DNA of 64,000 nt from Alteriqipengyuania flavescens. GTDB taxonomy: Bacteria > Pseudomonadota > Alphaproteobacteria > Sphingomonadales > Sphingomonadaceae. A program made the translations under genes and the position numbers. The stretch is from assembly GCF_030406725.1 (NCBI RefSeq), contig NZ_CP129107.1, forward strand, positions 620,001 to 684,000. The letters are read 5' to 3'. The notes under the pieces were generated by a model. That model was given only the letters and a program-made list of their open reading frames with translations. It searched no databases and was not told the DNA's origin. Positions 25,001 through 34,008 of the stretch are shown here, one piece after another (positions within the stretch are counted from its first letter, which is position 1; each line of letters begins with the position of its first letter).

Positions 25001-28000
25001 ATGCTCCGCCGCTCTGCCCCCATCGACCGCACTGCGCTGCGCCGCGCCTATCGCGCCGCCGAAGCGGACGTCGACCGCGAACGGATCGAGCAGGCCGCCC
25101 CGGTCAGCGCGTTGCACGATGCCGCCAGCGCCTATGCCGCCGGGCTGATCGAGGATGCCCGCAAACGCAAGGCGAGCGGGATCGACGCGTTCCTGCACAC
25201 CTACGGCCTCGATACGGACGAAGGCATCGCGCTGATGTGCCTTGCCGAAGCGCTGCTGCGCGTGCCCGACGCGCGCACGGCCGATGCGCTGATCCACGAC
25301 AAGCTGGGCGACATCGACTGGTCGGAGCATCTGGGCGAAAGCTCCAGCACCTTCGTCAACGCCGCCACCTTTTCGCTTATGTTGACCGGCGAGGTACTGG
25401 AACAGCGGCGCGAGACGCAGAGAGGGCTGTCGAAGAGCCTCGGCCGCGCCGTCGGCCGTCTGGGCGAACCGGTGATCCGCAAGGCCACGCTGCAGGCGAT
25501 GAAGATCCTGGGCGGGCAGTTCGTGTTCGGCCGCACCATCGACGAGGCGATCAAGCGCGCCCGGCCGGAGCGCGAGCGCGGCCTGTCCCACAGTTTCGAC
25601 ATGCTCGGCGAAGCGGCGATGACCTATCCCGATGCGGAACGCTATCGCGCGTCCTACGAAAACGCCATCGCGCGCGTCGGGCAGGTCGCGGGCAGCGGCC
25701 CGATGGATTCGCCCGGCATTTCGGTGAAGCTGTCGGCGCTCTATCCGAAATACGACTTCCTCCACCACGATGCCGCCGCCGATGCGCTGGTGCCGATGGT
25801 CCATGACCTTGCCGCTGCCGCGCGCGATGCGAACGTCCAGTTCACCATCGATGCGGAAGAAGCAGAGCGGCTGGAGCTCAGCCTCGACATCATCGAGGAA
25901 CTGCTGGCGGACGACGCCTTGTTCACCCGGCCCGACGGTTCGCGCTGGGAAGGCTTCGGCCTTGCGATCCAGGCCTACCAGAAGCGCGCTGCGCCGCTGT
26001 GCGACTGGATCGTCGCCGCCGCGCGCAAGCACGACCGCAAGCTGATGGTCCGGCTGGTCAAGGGTGCCTACTGGGATACCGAGATCAAGCTGAGCCAGGT
26101 CGGCGGCTACAGCGACTTTCCGGTCTTCACACGCAAGGTGGCGACCGACGTATCCTACCTCGCCTGCGCCGAGAAACTGCTGCGCGCCGACGACGTGATT
26201 GTGCCCGCCTTCGCCACGCACAACGCCTATTCGGTCGGCGCGATCAAGGCGCTGGCTGGCGGTCTGGCCTCAAGCAGCGGAGCGGTAGGCCACGAAAAGA
26301 GATCGGCCTCAAGCAGCGGAGCGGTAGGCCGACAAAAGACCTTTGAATTTCAGCGCCTGCACGGCATGGGCGAGGAGCTGTTCGCCGCCCTCGCCGCGCA
26401 GGAAGCGCGCGACGGCCAGCCGCAGACGCCGGTGCGCATCTATGCACCTGTCGGCAATCACAAGGACCTGCTCGCCTATCTCGTCCGGCGCCTGCTGGAG
26501 AACGGTGCGAACTCGTCCTTCGTCAACCGCATGGCCGATGCCGACGTGCCCGCATCCGACCTGGTGACCGATCCCGTCGCCGAGCTCGCCGCGACCGAGC
26601 CAAAACGCAATCCGGCGATCCCGCTGCCCGCCGATATCTTCCCGGGCCGCGAGAACAGCGCGGGCGTGGACCTGGCCGACCCCCTGGTGCGCGAGCCTTT
26701 GCTGGAGCGGCTGGAGCGGCTTGAGAAAGTCCGCTGGCATGCCGAGCCGACCTTCCTGTCGGATGATGACGGCACAGCGGAAATCGCGCCGATCAACGCC
26801 CCGCAGGACCTCTCCCACGAAGTCGGCACGCGGCGCGACACATTGCCGGGCGAAGTCGCGGACGCGATCGGTCGGGCGGAAGCGATCCAGCCCGGCTGGA
26901 ACGCGCTGGGCGGCGAGAAGCGCGCCCTGCTGCTCGAAGAAACCGCCAATTTGTTCGAAGCGCACACGGACGAGTTCCTCTCGCTCTGCCGGCGCGAGGC
27001 AGGCAAGTCCGTGGTCGACGGCGTGCTGGAGCTGCGCGAGGCGGTGGACTTCCTGCGTTATTACGCGCTGGAGGCGCGCCGCCACTTCACGCATTCGACC
27101 CCGCTGCCAGGCCCGACGGGGGAGGAAAACCGCTTGTCGCTGGTCGGCCGCGGCGTGTTCGCCACGATCAGCCCGTGGAATTTCCCGCTGGCGATCTTCA
27201 TCGGCCCCGCCGCCGCGGCCCTCGCCGCCGGTAACACGGTGGTCGCCAAGCCGGCCGAGCAGACCCCGCTGATCGCCGCGCTCGCCGTGCGGCTGGCGCA
27301 CGAAGCCGGCATCCCGCAGGAAGTCTTCCAGCTGCTGCCGGGCGCCGGCGATGTGGGCGAATACATCACCAGCGACCCGCGCATCGCCGGCGTCGCCTTC
27401 ACCGGATCGACCGAGACGGCGCGGGCGATCAACCGCACGCTCGCCGCGCGCGAGGCGCCGATCGCCACCTTCATCGCCGAAACCGGCGGTCAGAACGCGA
27501 TGATCGTCGACAGCTCCGCCCTGCCCGAACAGGTCACGCGCGATGTCGTCGCCAGCGCTTTCCAGAGCGCGGGCCAGCGCTGCAGCGCGCTGCGCATGCT
27601 CTATATCCAGGACGATGTGTACGACGAGATGCTGGCGATGATCCGCGGCGCGTTCGAGGCGCAGGTCATCGGCGATCCGAAGAACCTTGCGACCGATATC
27701 GGCCCGGTGATCGATCCCGATGCCAAGGCCGCGCTGGAACGCCACGTCGCCCGGCGAAAGAAGGCCGGGCGCACCGTGTGGCGGCGCAAGCTGCCGCGCG
27801 GCGCGAGCCATGGATGCTTCGTCGCCCCGACCATCATCGAGATGGATTCGATCAACGACCTGAGGCGCGAGAATTTCGGCCCGGTCCTGCACGTCGCGCG
27901 GTTCAAGGCGGAAGACCTGGGGCAGGTGATGGAAGACATCAACGCGACGGGGTACGGGCTGACGCTGGGCCTGCACAGCCGCATCGACGCTGTGCGCGCC

Positions 28001-28216
28001 TTCGTGGAAGCCCGCGCGAAGGTCGGCAATTTCTACGTCAACCGCAACCAGATCGGCGCGGTGGTGGAAAGCCAGCCTTTCGGCGGCGACGGCCTGTCGG
28101 GCACCGGCCCCAAGGCCGGCGGCCCGCACTACGTGGCGCGCTTCGCCAGCGAGCGGGTGGTGTGCATCGACACGACGGCCGCCGGCGGCAACGCCACGCT
28201 GCTTGCTGCGGGCTGA
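25001..28216 (+). CDS. putA: bifunctional proline dehydrogenase / L-glutamate gamma-semialdehyde dehydrogenase
   Basis: This 1071-aa PutA oxidises proline to glutamate in two steps. The N-terminal PRODH barrel includes GISVKLSALYPKYDF, RLVKGAYWDTEIK and PAFATHNAYSVGA. The C-terminal aldehyde dehydrogenase has SPWNFPLAIF, the general-base Glu in AETGGQNAM and catalytic Cys in SAGQRCSALR. There is no N-terminal ribbon-helix-helix domain, so it is probably not an autorepressor. ATG 25001 has AGGA 7 nt upstream; an ATG at 24995 is too close to it. Oddly, residues of about 422-447 are a duplicated Ser/Gly-rich insertion encoded by a tandem palindromic repeat inside the PRODH barrel. Confidence 0.95.
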   Translation: MLRRSAPIDRTALRRAYRAAEADVDRERIEQAAPVSALHDAASAYAAGLIEDARKRKASGIDAFLHTYGLDTDEGIALMCLAEALLRVPDARTADALIHDKLGDIDWSEHLGESSSTFVNAATFSLMLTGEVLEQRRETQRGLSKSLGRAVGRLGEPVIRKATLQAMKILGGQFVFGRTIDEAIKRARPERERGLSHSFDMLGEAAMTYPDAERYRASYENAIARVGQVAGSGPMDSPGISVKLSALYPKYDFLHHDAAADALVPMVHDLAAAARDANVQFTIDAEEAERLELSLDIIEELLADDALFTRPDGSRWEGFGLAIQAYQKRAAPLCDWIVAAARKHDRKLMVRLVKGAYWDTEIKLSQVGGYSDFPVFTRKVATDVSYLACAEKLLRADDVIVPAFATHNAYSVGAIKALAGGLASSSGAVGHEKRSASSSGAVGRQKTFEFQRLHGMGEELFAALAAQEARDGQPQTPVRIYAPVGNHKDLLAYLVRRLLENGANSSFVNRMADADVPASDLVTDPVAELAATEPKRNPAIPLPADIFPGRENSAGVDLADPLVREPLLERLERLEKVRWHAEPTFLSDDDGTAEIAPINAPQDLSHEVGTRRDTLPGEVADAIGRAEAIQPGWNALGGEKRALLLEETANLFEAHTDEFLSLCRREAGKSVVDGVLELREAVDFLRYYALEARRHFTHSTPLPGPTGEENRLSLVGRGVFATISPWNFPLAIFIGPAAAALAAGNTVVAKPAEQTPLIAALAVRLAHEAGIPQEVFQLLPGAGDVGEYITSDPRIAGVAFTGSTETARAINRTLAAREAPIATFIAETGGQNAMIVDSSALPEQVTRDVVASAFQSAGQRCSALRMLYIQDDVYDEMLAMIRGAFEAQVIGDPKNLATDIGPVIDPDAKAALERHVARRKKAGRTVWRRKLPRGASHGCFVAPTIIEMDSINDLRRENFGPVLHVARFKAEDLGQVMEDINATGYGLTLGLHSRIDAVRAFVEARAKVGNFYVNRNQIGAVVESQPFGGDGLSGTGPKAGGPHYVARFASERVVCIDTTAAGGNATLLAAG
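26266..26330 (+). repeat. tandem palindromic insertion inside putA
   Basis: Two identical 26-nt units, at 26266-26291 and 26305-26330, begin GGCCTCAAGCAGCGG and end GCGGTAGGCC. Their ends are inverted (GGCCT/AGGCC). The period is exactly 39 nt (13 codons), so the insertion stays in frame and adds two copies of ASSSGAVG plus a charged linker. The units resemble a small mobile palindromic element that tolerates coding DNA. Confidence 0.8.
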
Positions 28217-28265
28217 ACTTTTAAAAGAGTGCGACGTGGCAGGAATTGCCCGCTAAGGGGGCGCC

Positions 28266-29264
28266 ATGCAGATATTGGTGACAGGTGCGGCAGGGTTCAT
28301 CGGCGCGGCAGTGGCCGACCGACTTCTGGCGCGCGGCGACAGCGTGGTCGGGATCGACAACCTCAACGACTATTACCAGGTCTCCCTGAAGCGAGACCGG
28401 ATCGCGCGGGTCGAGGGCCAGGGCACTAACCGCTTCCGCTTCATCGAGGCCGATTTCTCCGACGAGGATGCGCTCAATCGCGCGCTGGAGAATGTCGCCA
28501 TCGACCGCATTGTCCATCTGGGCGCGCAGGCCGGGGTCCGCTATTCGATCGACAATCCGCGCGCCTACCTGCACTCCAATCTCGGCGGGCACCTCGAAAT
28601 GCTCGAGCTCGCCCGCCAGCGCGAGCTTGGCCACCTCGTCTACGCCAGTTCAAGCTCCGTCTATGGCGGCAACGAAAGCGTGCCCTTCGCCGTGGACGAC
28701 CGGGTCGACCACCCGATGTCGCTCTATGCCGCCACCAAGAAGGCGGACGAATTGATGAGCGAGACCTACGCCCATCTCTACCGCATCCCGCAGACGGGCC
28801 TGCGCTTCTTCACCGTCTACGGCCCGTGGGGCCGCCCCGACATGATGCTGTGGAAGTTCACCGACCGCATCCTGAAGGGTGAACCGATCCCGGTGTTCAA
28901 CCACGGCGAGATGTGGCGTGACTTCACCTACATCGACGACATCGTTTCGGGCGTGGTCGCCGCGTTGGACAATCCGCCCGCCGACGATGGCAGCGCGAAA
29001 GCCGGCGGCAGCACGAAGCCGCACGCGATCTACAACATCGGCAACCACAAGTCCGAACACTTGATGAAAGTCATCGGCGTGATCGAGGAGGCGTGCGGAC
29101 GCAAGGCCGAGGTCGAGATGCTGCCGATGCAGGCCGGCGACGTGCCGCGCACCTTTGCCAATATCGATGCGATCGCAAACGACCTCGGCTATGCGCCCAC
29201 CACCAGCATCGAAGACGGCGTGCCCGCCTTCGTGCGCTGGTTCCGCGAATATCACGGGGTATAA
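28266..29264 (+). CDS. NAD-dependent epimerase, UDP-glucuronate 4-epimerase-like
   Basis: This 332-aa extended short-chain dehydrogenase has GxxGxxG in VTGAAGFIGAAVADRL, the serine in YASSSSVYGGN and YxxxK in SLYAATKKAD. LNDYYQVSLKRDR and FTVYGPWGRPDM are diagnostic of UDP-glucuronate/UDP-galacturonate 4-epimerases that supply uronic acids for capsule or lipopolysaccharide. An AAGGGG-type site precedes the ATG. No other polysaccharide genes flank it. Length is standard. Confidence 0.93.
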   Translation: MQILVTGAAGFIGAAVADRLLARGDSVVGIDNLNDYYQVSLKRDRIARVEGQGTNRFRFIEADFSDEDALNRALENVAIDRIVHLGAQAGVRYSIDNPRAYLHSNLGGHLEMLELARQRELGHLVYASSSSVYGGNESVPFAVDDRVDHPMSLYAATKKADELMSETYAHLYRIPQTGLRFFTVYGPWGRPDMMLWKFTDRILKGEPIPVFNHGEMWRDFTYIDDIVSGVVAALDNPPADDGSAKAGGSTKPHAIYNIGNHKSEHLMKVIGVIEEACGRKAEVEMLPMQAGDVPRTFANIDAIANDLGYAPTTSIEDGVPAFVRWFREYHGV

Positions 29265-29312
29265 TTCCGCGGCTGCCTTGCGCAGGGTGGATGGGTGGGG
29301 AATCGTCGCGCC

Positions 29313-29867
29313 ATGGCGATTCTTTCCGACAAGTGGATCCGGCAGCGCGCGCACGAAGACGGCATGATCGAGCCCTTCGTGGAGGCGCAGCGGCGCGACG
29401 GCTGCATCTCCTACGGCCTCAGCTCATACGGTTATGACGCGCGGGTCGCGCCGGAATTCAAGATCTTCACCAATGTCGACAGCGCCGTGGTCGACCCGAA
29501 GGATTTCGACGGGAAAAGCCTGGTCGACCGCGAGACCGACGTCTGCATCATTCCGCCCAACAGCTTCGCGCTTGCCCGGACGGTCGAATATTTCCGCATC
29601 CCGCGCGACGTCCTCGTCATCTGCCTCGGCAAGAGCACCTATGCGCGTTGCGGCATCATCGTGAACGTCACGCCGCTGGAGCCGGGCTGGGAAGGCCACG
29701 TGACGCTGGAGTTTTCCAACACCACGCCGCTCCCCGCCAAGATCTACGCCAACGAAGGCGCGTGCCAGTTCCTGTTCCTGCAGGGCAACGAACCGTGCGA
29801 GACGAGCTATGCCGACCGCGCCGGCAAGTATCAGGGCCAGCGCGGCGTGACCCTGCCCAAGCTCTGA
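29313..29867 (+). CDS. dcd: dCTP deaminase
   Basis: This 184-aa trimeric dUTPase-superfamily enzyme deaminates dCTP to dUTP for thymidylate synthesis. [10 protein letters not shown] at the start, the [13 protein letters not shown] block, [21 protein letters not shown] and GHVTLEFSN with its catalytic Glu are all typical. The ATG at 29313 gives the family N-terminus; 6 upstream codons are discarded. It lies 48 nt after the epimerase. Conserved housekeeping gene. Confidence 0.96.
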   Translation: MAILSDKWIRQRAHEDGMIEPFVEAQRRDGCISYGLSSYGYDARVAPEFKIFTNVDSAVVDPKDFDGKSLVDRETDVCIIPPNSFALARTVEYFRIPRDVLVICLGKSTYARCGIIVNVTPLEPGWEGHVTLEFSNTTPLPAKIYANEGACQFLFLQGNEPCETSYADRAGKYQGQRGVTLPKL

Positions 29868-29947
29868 CGCGGAACCCGCGCTGCCGTAGCAGCTTTGACT
29901 CCCCGCAAGCGCAGGCCCATCACCGACCGCGCTGAAGGAGGATTTCA

Positions 29948-31129
29948 ATGCCCGACCAATCCCGCGAATTCGATATCATCGTTTATGGCGCCACCGGCTA
30001 CACCGGCCGCCTCGTCGCCGAACATTTCGTGCGCGAATACGGCGGCAAGGCGGACGGCCCGAAGTGGGCGATGGGCGGGCGCAACCTCACCAAGCTGGAG
30101 GAAGTGCGCGGCCTTGTCAGTGCGCCGGGCGATACGCCGCTGGTGGTCGCCGATGCGGACGATCCCGCCAGCCTGGAGGCGATGTGCAAGCGGACCAAGG
30201 TCGTCCTGACCACGGTCGGCCCCTACCAGCTCTACGGCGACGACCTCGTCGCAGCCTGCGCGAAGACCGGCACCCATTATGCCGACCTGTCGGGCGAGCC
30301 GGCGTGGATGCACGAGAAGATCGAGCAGCACCAGGCCCAGGCGAAGGCGAGCGGCGCGCGCATCTGTTTCTCCTCCGGCTTCGATTCCATACCCTTCGAC
30401 ATGGGCGTCTTCATGCTGCAGCAGGAAGCGCAGAAGAAATTCGGCAAGCCGTGCAATCGCGTGCGTGGGCGGGTGCGCAAGATGCAGGGCACATGGTCGG
30501 GCGGCACGGCCGCCAGCTTCAAGGCGACCATGGCCGCGGCGGCCAAGAGGCCATCGATCCTGAAGGTCCTCAACGATCCCTTCGCGCTCACCCCGGGTTT
30601 CGAAGGACCGGACCAGCCCAACGGCCTGATCCCGAAATACGAAAAGGATTTGAATACCTGGGCCGCGCCTTTCGTGATGGCGGCGATCAACACCAAGAAC
30701 GTCCACCGCAGCAATTTCCTGCTCGGCCATCCTTACGGCGAGGACTTCCGCTACGACGAGATGGTGCTGACCAGCCCCGGCGACATCGGCAAGGCAGCCG
30801 CTCAGGCGATTGCCGGCGGGATGAAGGCGATGCTGGGCGACGGTGGGCCGAAGCCCGGCGAAGGGCCGAGCGAGAAGGAGCGGGAAGAAGGCTTCTACGA
30901 CCTCCTGTTCGTCGGCTCCACGCCCGATGGCGAGACGATCCATTACGGCGTCCGCGGCCAGTACGATCCTGGCTACGGTTCGACCAGCCGGATGCTGGCC
31001 GAAACCGGCATCGCGCTTGCCGAAAGCGAGCACGAGGGCGGCATCGGCACCCCCGCATCCATCCTGGGCGAAAAGCTGGTCGAGCGGCTGCGCGAGCATG
31101 CCGCCCTGACCTTCGAGGTGGAAGAGTAG
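29948..31129 (+). CDS. saccharopine dehydrogenase-like NAD(P)-binding protein (trans-acting enoyl reductase family)
   Basis: The 393-aa protein has an N-terminal Rossmann motif IVYGATGYTGRLVAEHF, typical of saccharopine-dehydrogenase-like oxidoreductases. Other landmarks are VGPYQLYGDDLVAACAKTGTHYADLSGE and CFSSGFDSIPFDMGVF, shared with mycobacterial trans-acting enoyl reductases and their eukaryotic SCCPDH relatives. Substrate unknown; a lipid role is inferred from the family. A GAAGGAGG site lies just upstream. Monocistronic, converging on the TonB receptor with a 4-nt gap. Confidence 0.9.
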   Translation: MPDQSREFDIIVYGATGYTGRLVAEHFVREYGGKADGPKWAMGGRNLTKLEEVRGLVSAPGDTPLVVADADDPASLEAMCKRTKVVLTTVGPYQLYGDDLVAACAKTGTHYADLSGEPAWMHEKIEQHQAQAKASGARICFSSGFDSIPFDMGVFMLQQEAQKKFGKPCNRVRGRVRKMQGTWSGGTAASFKATMAAAAKRPSILKVLNDPFALTPGFEGPDQPNGLIPKYEKDLNTWAAPFVMAAINTKNVHRSNFLLGHPYGEDFRYDEMVLTSPGDIGKAAAQAIAGGMKAMLGDGGPKPGEGPSEKEREEGFYDLLFVGSTPDGETIHYGVRGQYDPGYGSTSRMLAETGIALAESEHEGGIGTPASILGEKLVERLREHAALTFEVEE

Positions 31130-31133
31130 GCCG

Positions 31134-33299
31134 CTAGAGGCTCAGTCTCACGCTCAGCTTCAAATTGCGGCCCGCCAGCAGCACGAAGGCTTTCGTGAAG
31201 CTGGCGTGGCGGCGCGCATCCTCGTCCAGCAGGTTCTCGCCCTGAAGGATGATCGCAAGGTTGCGGTTGCCGCTCCACGGTTTCCACGTGATCGAGGCGT
31301 CCAGCATCGTGAAGCTCTTGGTCGGCGTTTCGTATTCCGCCAGATCTTCGGGCTCTGCCACATAACGCGCGGAGACGCGGCCGGTCCACGGCCCGTTGCT
31401 CGCCTCCAGCGCGGCATAGGTGCTCAGCGGCGGCAGGCGCGGGATCGTCTCGCCCGTGTCGTCCCGCCGCGCGCGGACGTAATCGAAGCCAAGCTCGCCC
31501 GTGAGGTCGAAGGTGCCGACAGTGGCAAGCGGCGCGATGACCTGCCCTTCCAGCCCGAACCAGTTCACGTTGTCCTGCTGGTACACGAACACCGGCAGTT
31601 CGTCCTCTTCCTCATCCGTTCCGGACAGGTAGATGAAATCGTCGAACCACTGGTGGTATGCTGCCAGCCGCAACTGCACGTCGCCGATCTTGCCGGCGGC
31701 AAAGGCTTCCACGCCCAGTGCCACCTCGGTGCCGAGACCGGGATCGCCGATCTCGAACTGCTGGGTGGCAATATGGGGGCCGTTGGAAAACAACTCTTCG
31801 GCGCTGGGCGCGCGTTCGGCCCGGCTCAGGTTGACGCCGTAACGCATGGCCGCATCGGGATCGTTGGAGAGGCCGATGGCGCCGGAATAGGAATCGAAGC
31901 CGCGCTCGATCCCCAGCGTGTCGGCGGCGACATCGGTCCGCTCGTAACGCAGCGCCGCTTCCAGCCCCAGCCCGCCGAAAGTGAATTCCTGCAGCGTGAA
32001 GGACGAGAACTGGTCGGTGACGTTGGGCGCGATATAGGCTTCCGCACCGACCGCTTCGAAATCGCGGTGGTAGTACTGGAAGCCGGTCGATCCGCGCCAG
32101 CCGCGCTGTTCGCGCTGGACGATTTCCAGGCGGCCTTCGTAGCCTTCCACATCGAAGGTCGTGCCGACTTCGTCGCCTTCGAATTCGGTGTGGAAGTAAT
32201 CACTGTAACCGCCGCGGAAACGGATTTCGGAGAACGGTCCAGGGAGGTCCACCCCGCCGCGCACGTCGGCGCGATACTGGCGCAGGCCGATGGAGACCGT
32301 TTCGTCGCCCCCCTCCTCTTCCTCGAATGCGCCCTCTTCGCCTTCTTCGCCGTGGTGATGGCCTGCGCCCGGTGCGGTCGGCACGCCGTAGAACGTGTCG
32401 TAGATGCCGAAGGATGCGCCGAAGTTGGCGCCGTCGCCCAGCCAGGCGAGGCCGCCGCCGACGGACCACGTTTCCGTGCCGCTGTTGGGAATGAACCCGC
32501 TGAGGTTGGCCGCTTCGCGCAATTCCGCCGCCTCCTCGAATTCGCCTTCCTCTTCCTCTTCCGCTGCGTCGGCGAGGAGATCCGCGCGAAGCGCATCGGA
32601 CAGGACGAAGCCGGGCACCTGTAGGTCGTCGGTCTGGCGATAGGATCCGTCGAGGTGGAATACGACCTGGTCGCCGATCGGCACGTCGATGGACCCGCCG
32701 CCGGTCAGCAGTTCGTCCGCCGTGGCCGTTGCAGCGAAGGCGTCGAAATGGACAGGTTCCGCCGGCATCCGAAGCGGAATGCGCTTGTCGATTATGTTCA
32801 CCGCCCCGCCGATGGCCTGGCTACCGTAGAGCAGCACAGCCGGCCCGCGCAGCACCTCGATCCGGTCGGCGGTCAGCGGATCGATGCTGACGGCATGGTC
32901 GGCGGACGTGTTCGACACGTCGATGGCGCCGATCCCGTCGACGAGGACTTTCACTCGTTCTCCGGAGAAACCGCGCAGGACAGGGCGCGAAGCCCCGGGC
33001 GAGAAAGAGCTTGCGGACACGCCGGGAATATCGGCGACGATCTCGCCCACCTGCCCGTCCATGTTCCGCTGCAACGCCGTGCCTGCAAGGATGTCCGTCC
33101 CTGCGAGAATATCTAGACGGTCGAGCCCGGCCGCAGTCACGACGATGCCGTGGAAATCGTCGTCGGCATTCGGATAGGACGGCGTTTCGCTGTCCTGCGG
33201 CGGCGCCTCCTGCGCGGACGCCATGGCGGGCGCCACGAGGCCCGTCGACGCAAGCAGGGAGGCGGTCAGGAGCGGTTTTGTAATTCGATGATACAACAT
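31134..33299 (-). CDS. TonB-dependent receptor, probable zinc/metal uptake (ZnuD-like)
   Basis: This 721-aa outer-membrane receptor has a signal peptide (to ASAQ, about residue 30), a plug domain (LRGFSGERVKVLVDGIG, EVLRGPAVLLYGSQAIGG) and a 22-strand-type barrel ending in an aromatic-poor KLSVRLSL strand. Two surface-loop regions are extraordinary: a Glu-rich run at about residues 247-260, and GHHHGEEGEEG followed by Glu at about 313-332. Clustered His and acidic residues in loops are seen in the zinc receptor ZnuD, so metal capture is plausible. The start codon lies in a Zur-box-like sequence. The start is chosen for the signal peptide. Confidence 0.9.
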   Translation of the reverse strand: MLYHRITKPLLTASLLASTGLVAPAMASAQEAPPQDSETPSYPNADDDFHGIVVTAAGLDRLDILAGTDILAGTALQRNMDGQVGEIVADIPGVSASSFSPGASRPVLRGFSGERVKVLVDGIGAIDVSNTSADHAVSIDPLTADRIEVLRGPAVLLYGSQAIGGAVNIIDKRIPLRMPAEPVHFDAFAATATADELLTGGGSIDVPIGDQVVFHLDGSYRQTDDLQVPGFVLSDALRADLLADAAEEEEEGEFEEAAELREAANLSGFIPNSGTETWSVGGGLAWLGDGANFGASFGIYDTFYGVPTAPGAGHHHGEEGEEGAFEEEEGGDETVSIGLRQYRADVRGGVDLPGPFSEIRFRGGYSDYFHTEFEGDEVGTTFDVEGYEGRLEIVQREQRGWRGSTGFQYYHRDFEAVGAEAYIAPNVTDQFSSFTLQEFTFGGLGLEAALRYERTDVAADTLGIERGFDSYSGAIGLSNDPDAAMRYGVNLSRAERAPSAEELFSNGPHIATQQFEIGDPGLGTEVALGVEAFAAGKIGDVQLRLAAYHQWFDDFIYLSGTDEEEDELPVFVYQQDNVNWFGLEGQVIAPLATVGTFDLTGELGFDYVRARRDDTGETIPRLPPLSTYAALEASNGPWTGRVSARYVAEPEDLAEYETPTKSFTMLDASITWKPWSGNRNLAIILQGENLLDEDARRHASFTKAFVLLAGRNLKLSVRLSL

Positions 33300-33302
33300 A
33301 AC
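33285..33302 (-). promoter_or_regulatory. possible Zur-type box overlapping the TonB receptor start
   Basis: On the minus strand GTTATGTTGTATCATCGA matches an ATGTTATAACAT-type Zur core at 10 of 12 positions and covers the ATG of the receptor gene. It is only a resemblance, but it agrees with the His-rich loops of the receptor. Confidence 0.35.
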
Positions 33303-33403
33303 GCGGCAGCTAGGGGCACGGCCCAATTGGCGCAAGGCGGCATTTGCATGCTATCGATGAACGGCAGTCGGCGAGCGACGAGCAGTTCGGGAGAATTCGC
33401 GCC

Positions 33404-33748
33404 ATGAGCGGCAACCGCATCACCACCTATGCAGACTTCTTCCCGTTTTACCTGCGCGAACATTCCAAACCCACGACCCGCGCCATGCATTACTGCGGCA
33501 CGGCAGCGGAAATCTTCTGCCTCGGCGCGCTGCTGGCGACCGGCAACTGGTGGTGGCTGCTCGGCGCGTTCATGGCGGGATATGGCTTTGCCTGGGTCGC
33601 GCATTTCTTCATCGAGAAGAACAAGCCGGCGACCTTCACCTATCCCCTATGGTCCTACATCGCGGACCATCACATGGCGGGGCTGGCGTTCTTCGGCAGG
33701 CTGAAGCCGCGCCTGCACGACGCGGGCGTTGCCGCCGACCGGATTTGA
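33404..33748 (+). CDS. Mpo1-like (DUF962) membrane protein
   Basis: This 114-aa protein has FYLREHSKPTTRAMHYCGTA, two hydrophobic segments, and VAHFFIEKNKPATFTYPLWSYIADHHMAG. The conserved histidines (HSKP, MHYCG, HFFIEKN, DHHMAG) match the DUF962 family, whose yeast member Mpo1 is an Fe2+-dependent dioxygenase of 2-hydroxy fatty acids. Catalysis in this bacterium is inferred. The start at 33404 removes a 20-residue unrelated extension. Divergent from the TonB receptor. Confidence 0.88.
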   Translation: MSGNRITTYADFFPFYLREHSKPTTRAMHYCGTAAEIFCLGALLATGNWWWLLGAFMAGYGFAWVAHFFIEKNKPATFTYPLWSYIADHHMAGLAFFGRLKPRLHDAGVAADRI

Positions 33749-33759
33749 TTTCTGGAAAA

Positions 33760-33834
33760 TGGAGCGGGCGAGGCGATTCGAACGCCCGACCCCAACCTTG
33801 GCAAGGTTGTGCTCTACCCCTGAGCTACGCCCGC
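33760..33834 (-). tRNA. tRNA-Gly(GCC)
   Basis: This 75-nt tRNA on the minus strand has acceptor GCGGGCG pairing with CGCCCGC, discriminator T and encoded CCA (TGG at 33760-33762 on the plus strand). D-arm GCTCAGGGGTAGAGC, anticodon stem CAACC/GGTTG with loop TTGCCAA (anticodon GCC), and T-loop TTCGAAT are all intact. It converges on the Mpo1-like gene. Confidence 0.97.
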
Positions 33835-34008
33835 TCACTGACGCAAACCGGGGCGCAGGGCCCCGATGGGAAGCGGGCAGTTAGCAGCGCCTCTGCAGGG
33901 CTGCAAGAGGAAATCGGCCTGCCGATCCGCTTTAATTGAACCCTTCACATCGCCGCGCGTTACCCCACATGGAGGGCACCAATTTTCGCGCACTGACAGG
34001 AGCACGCC

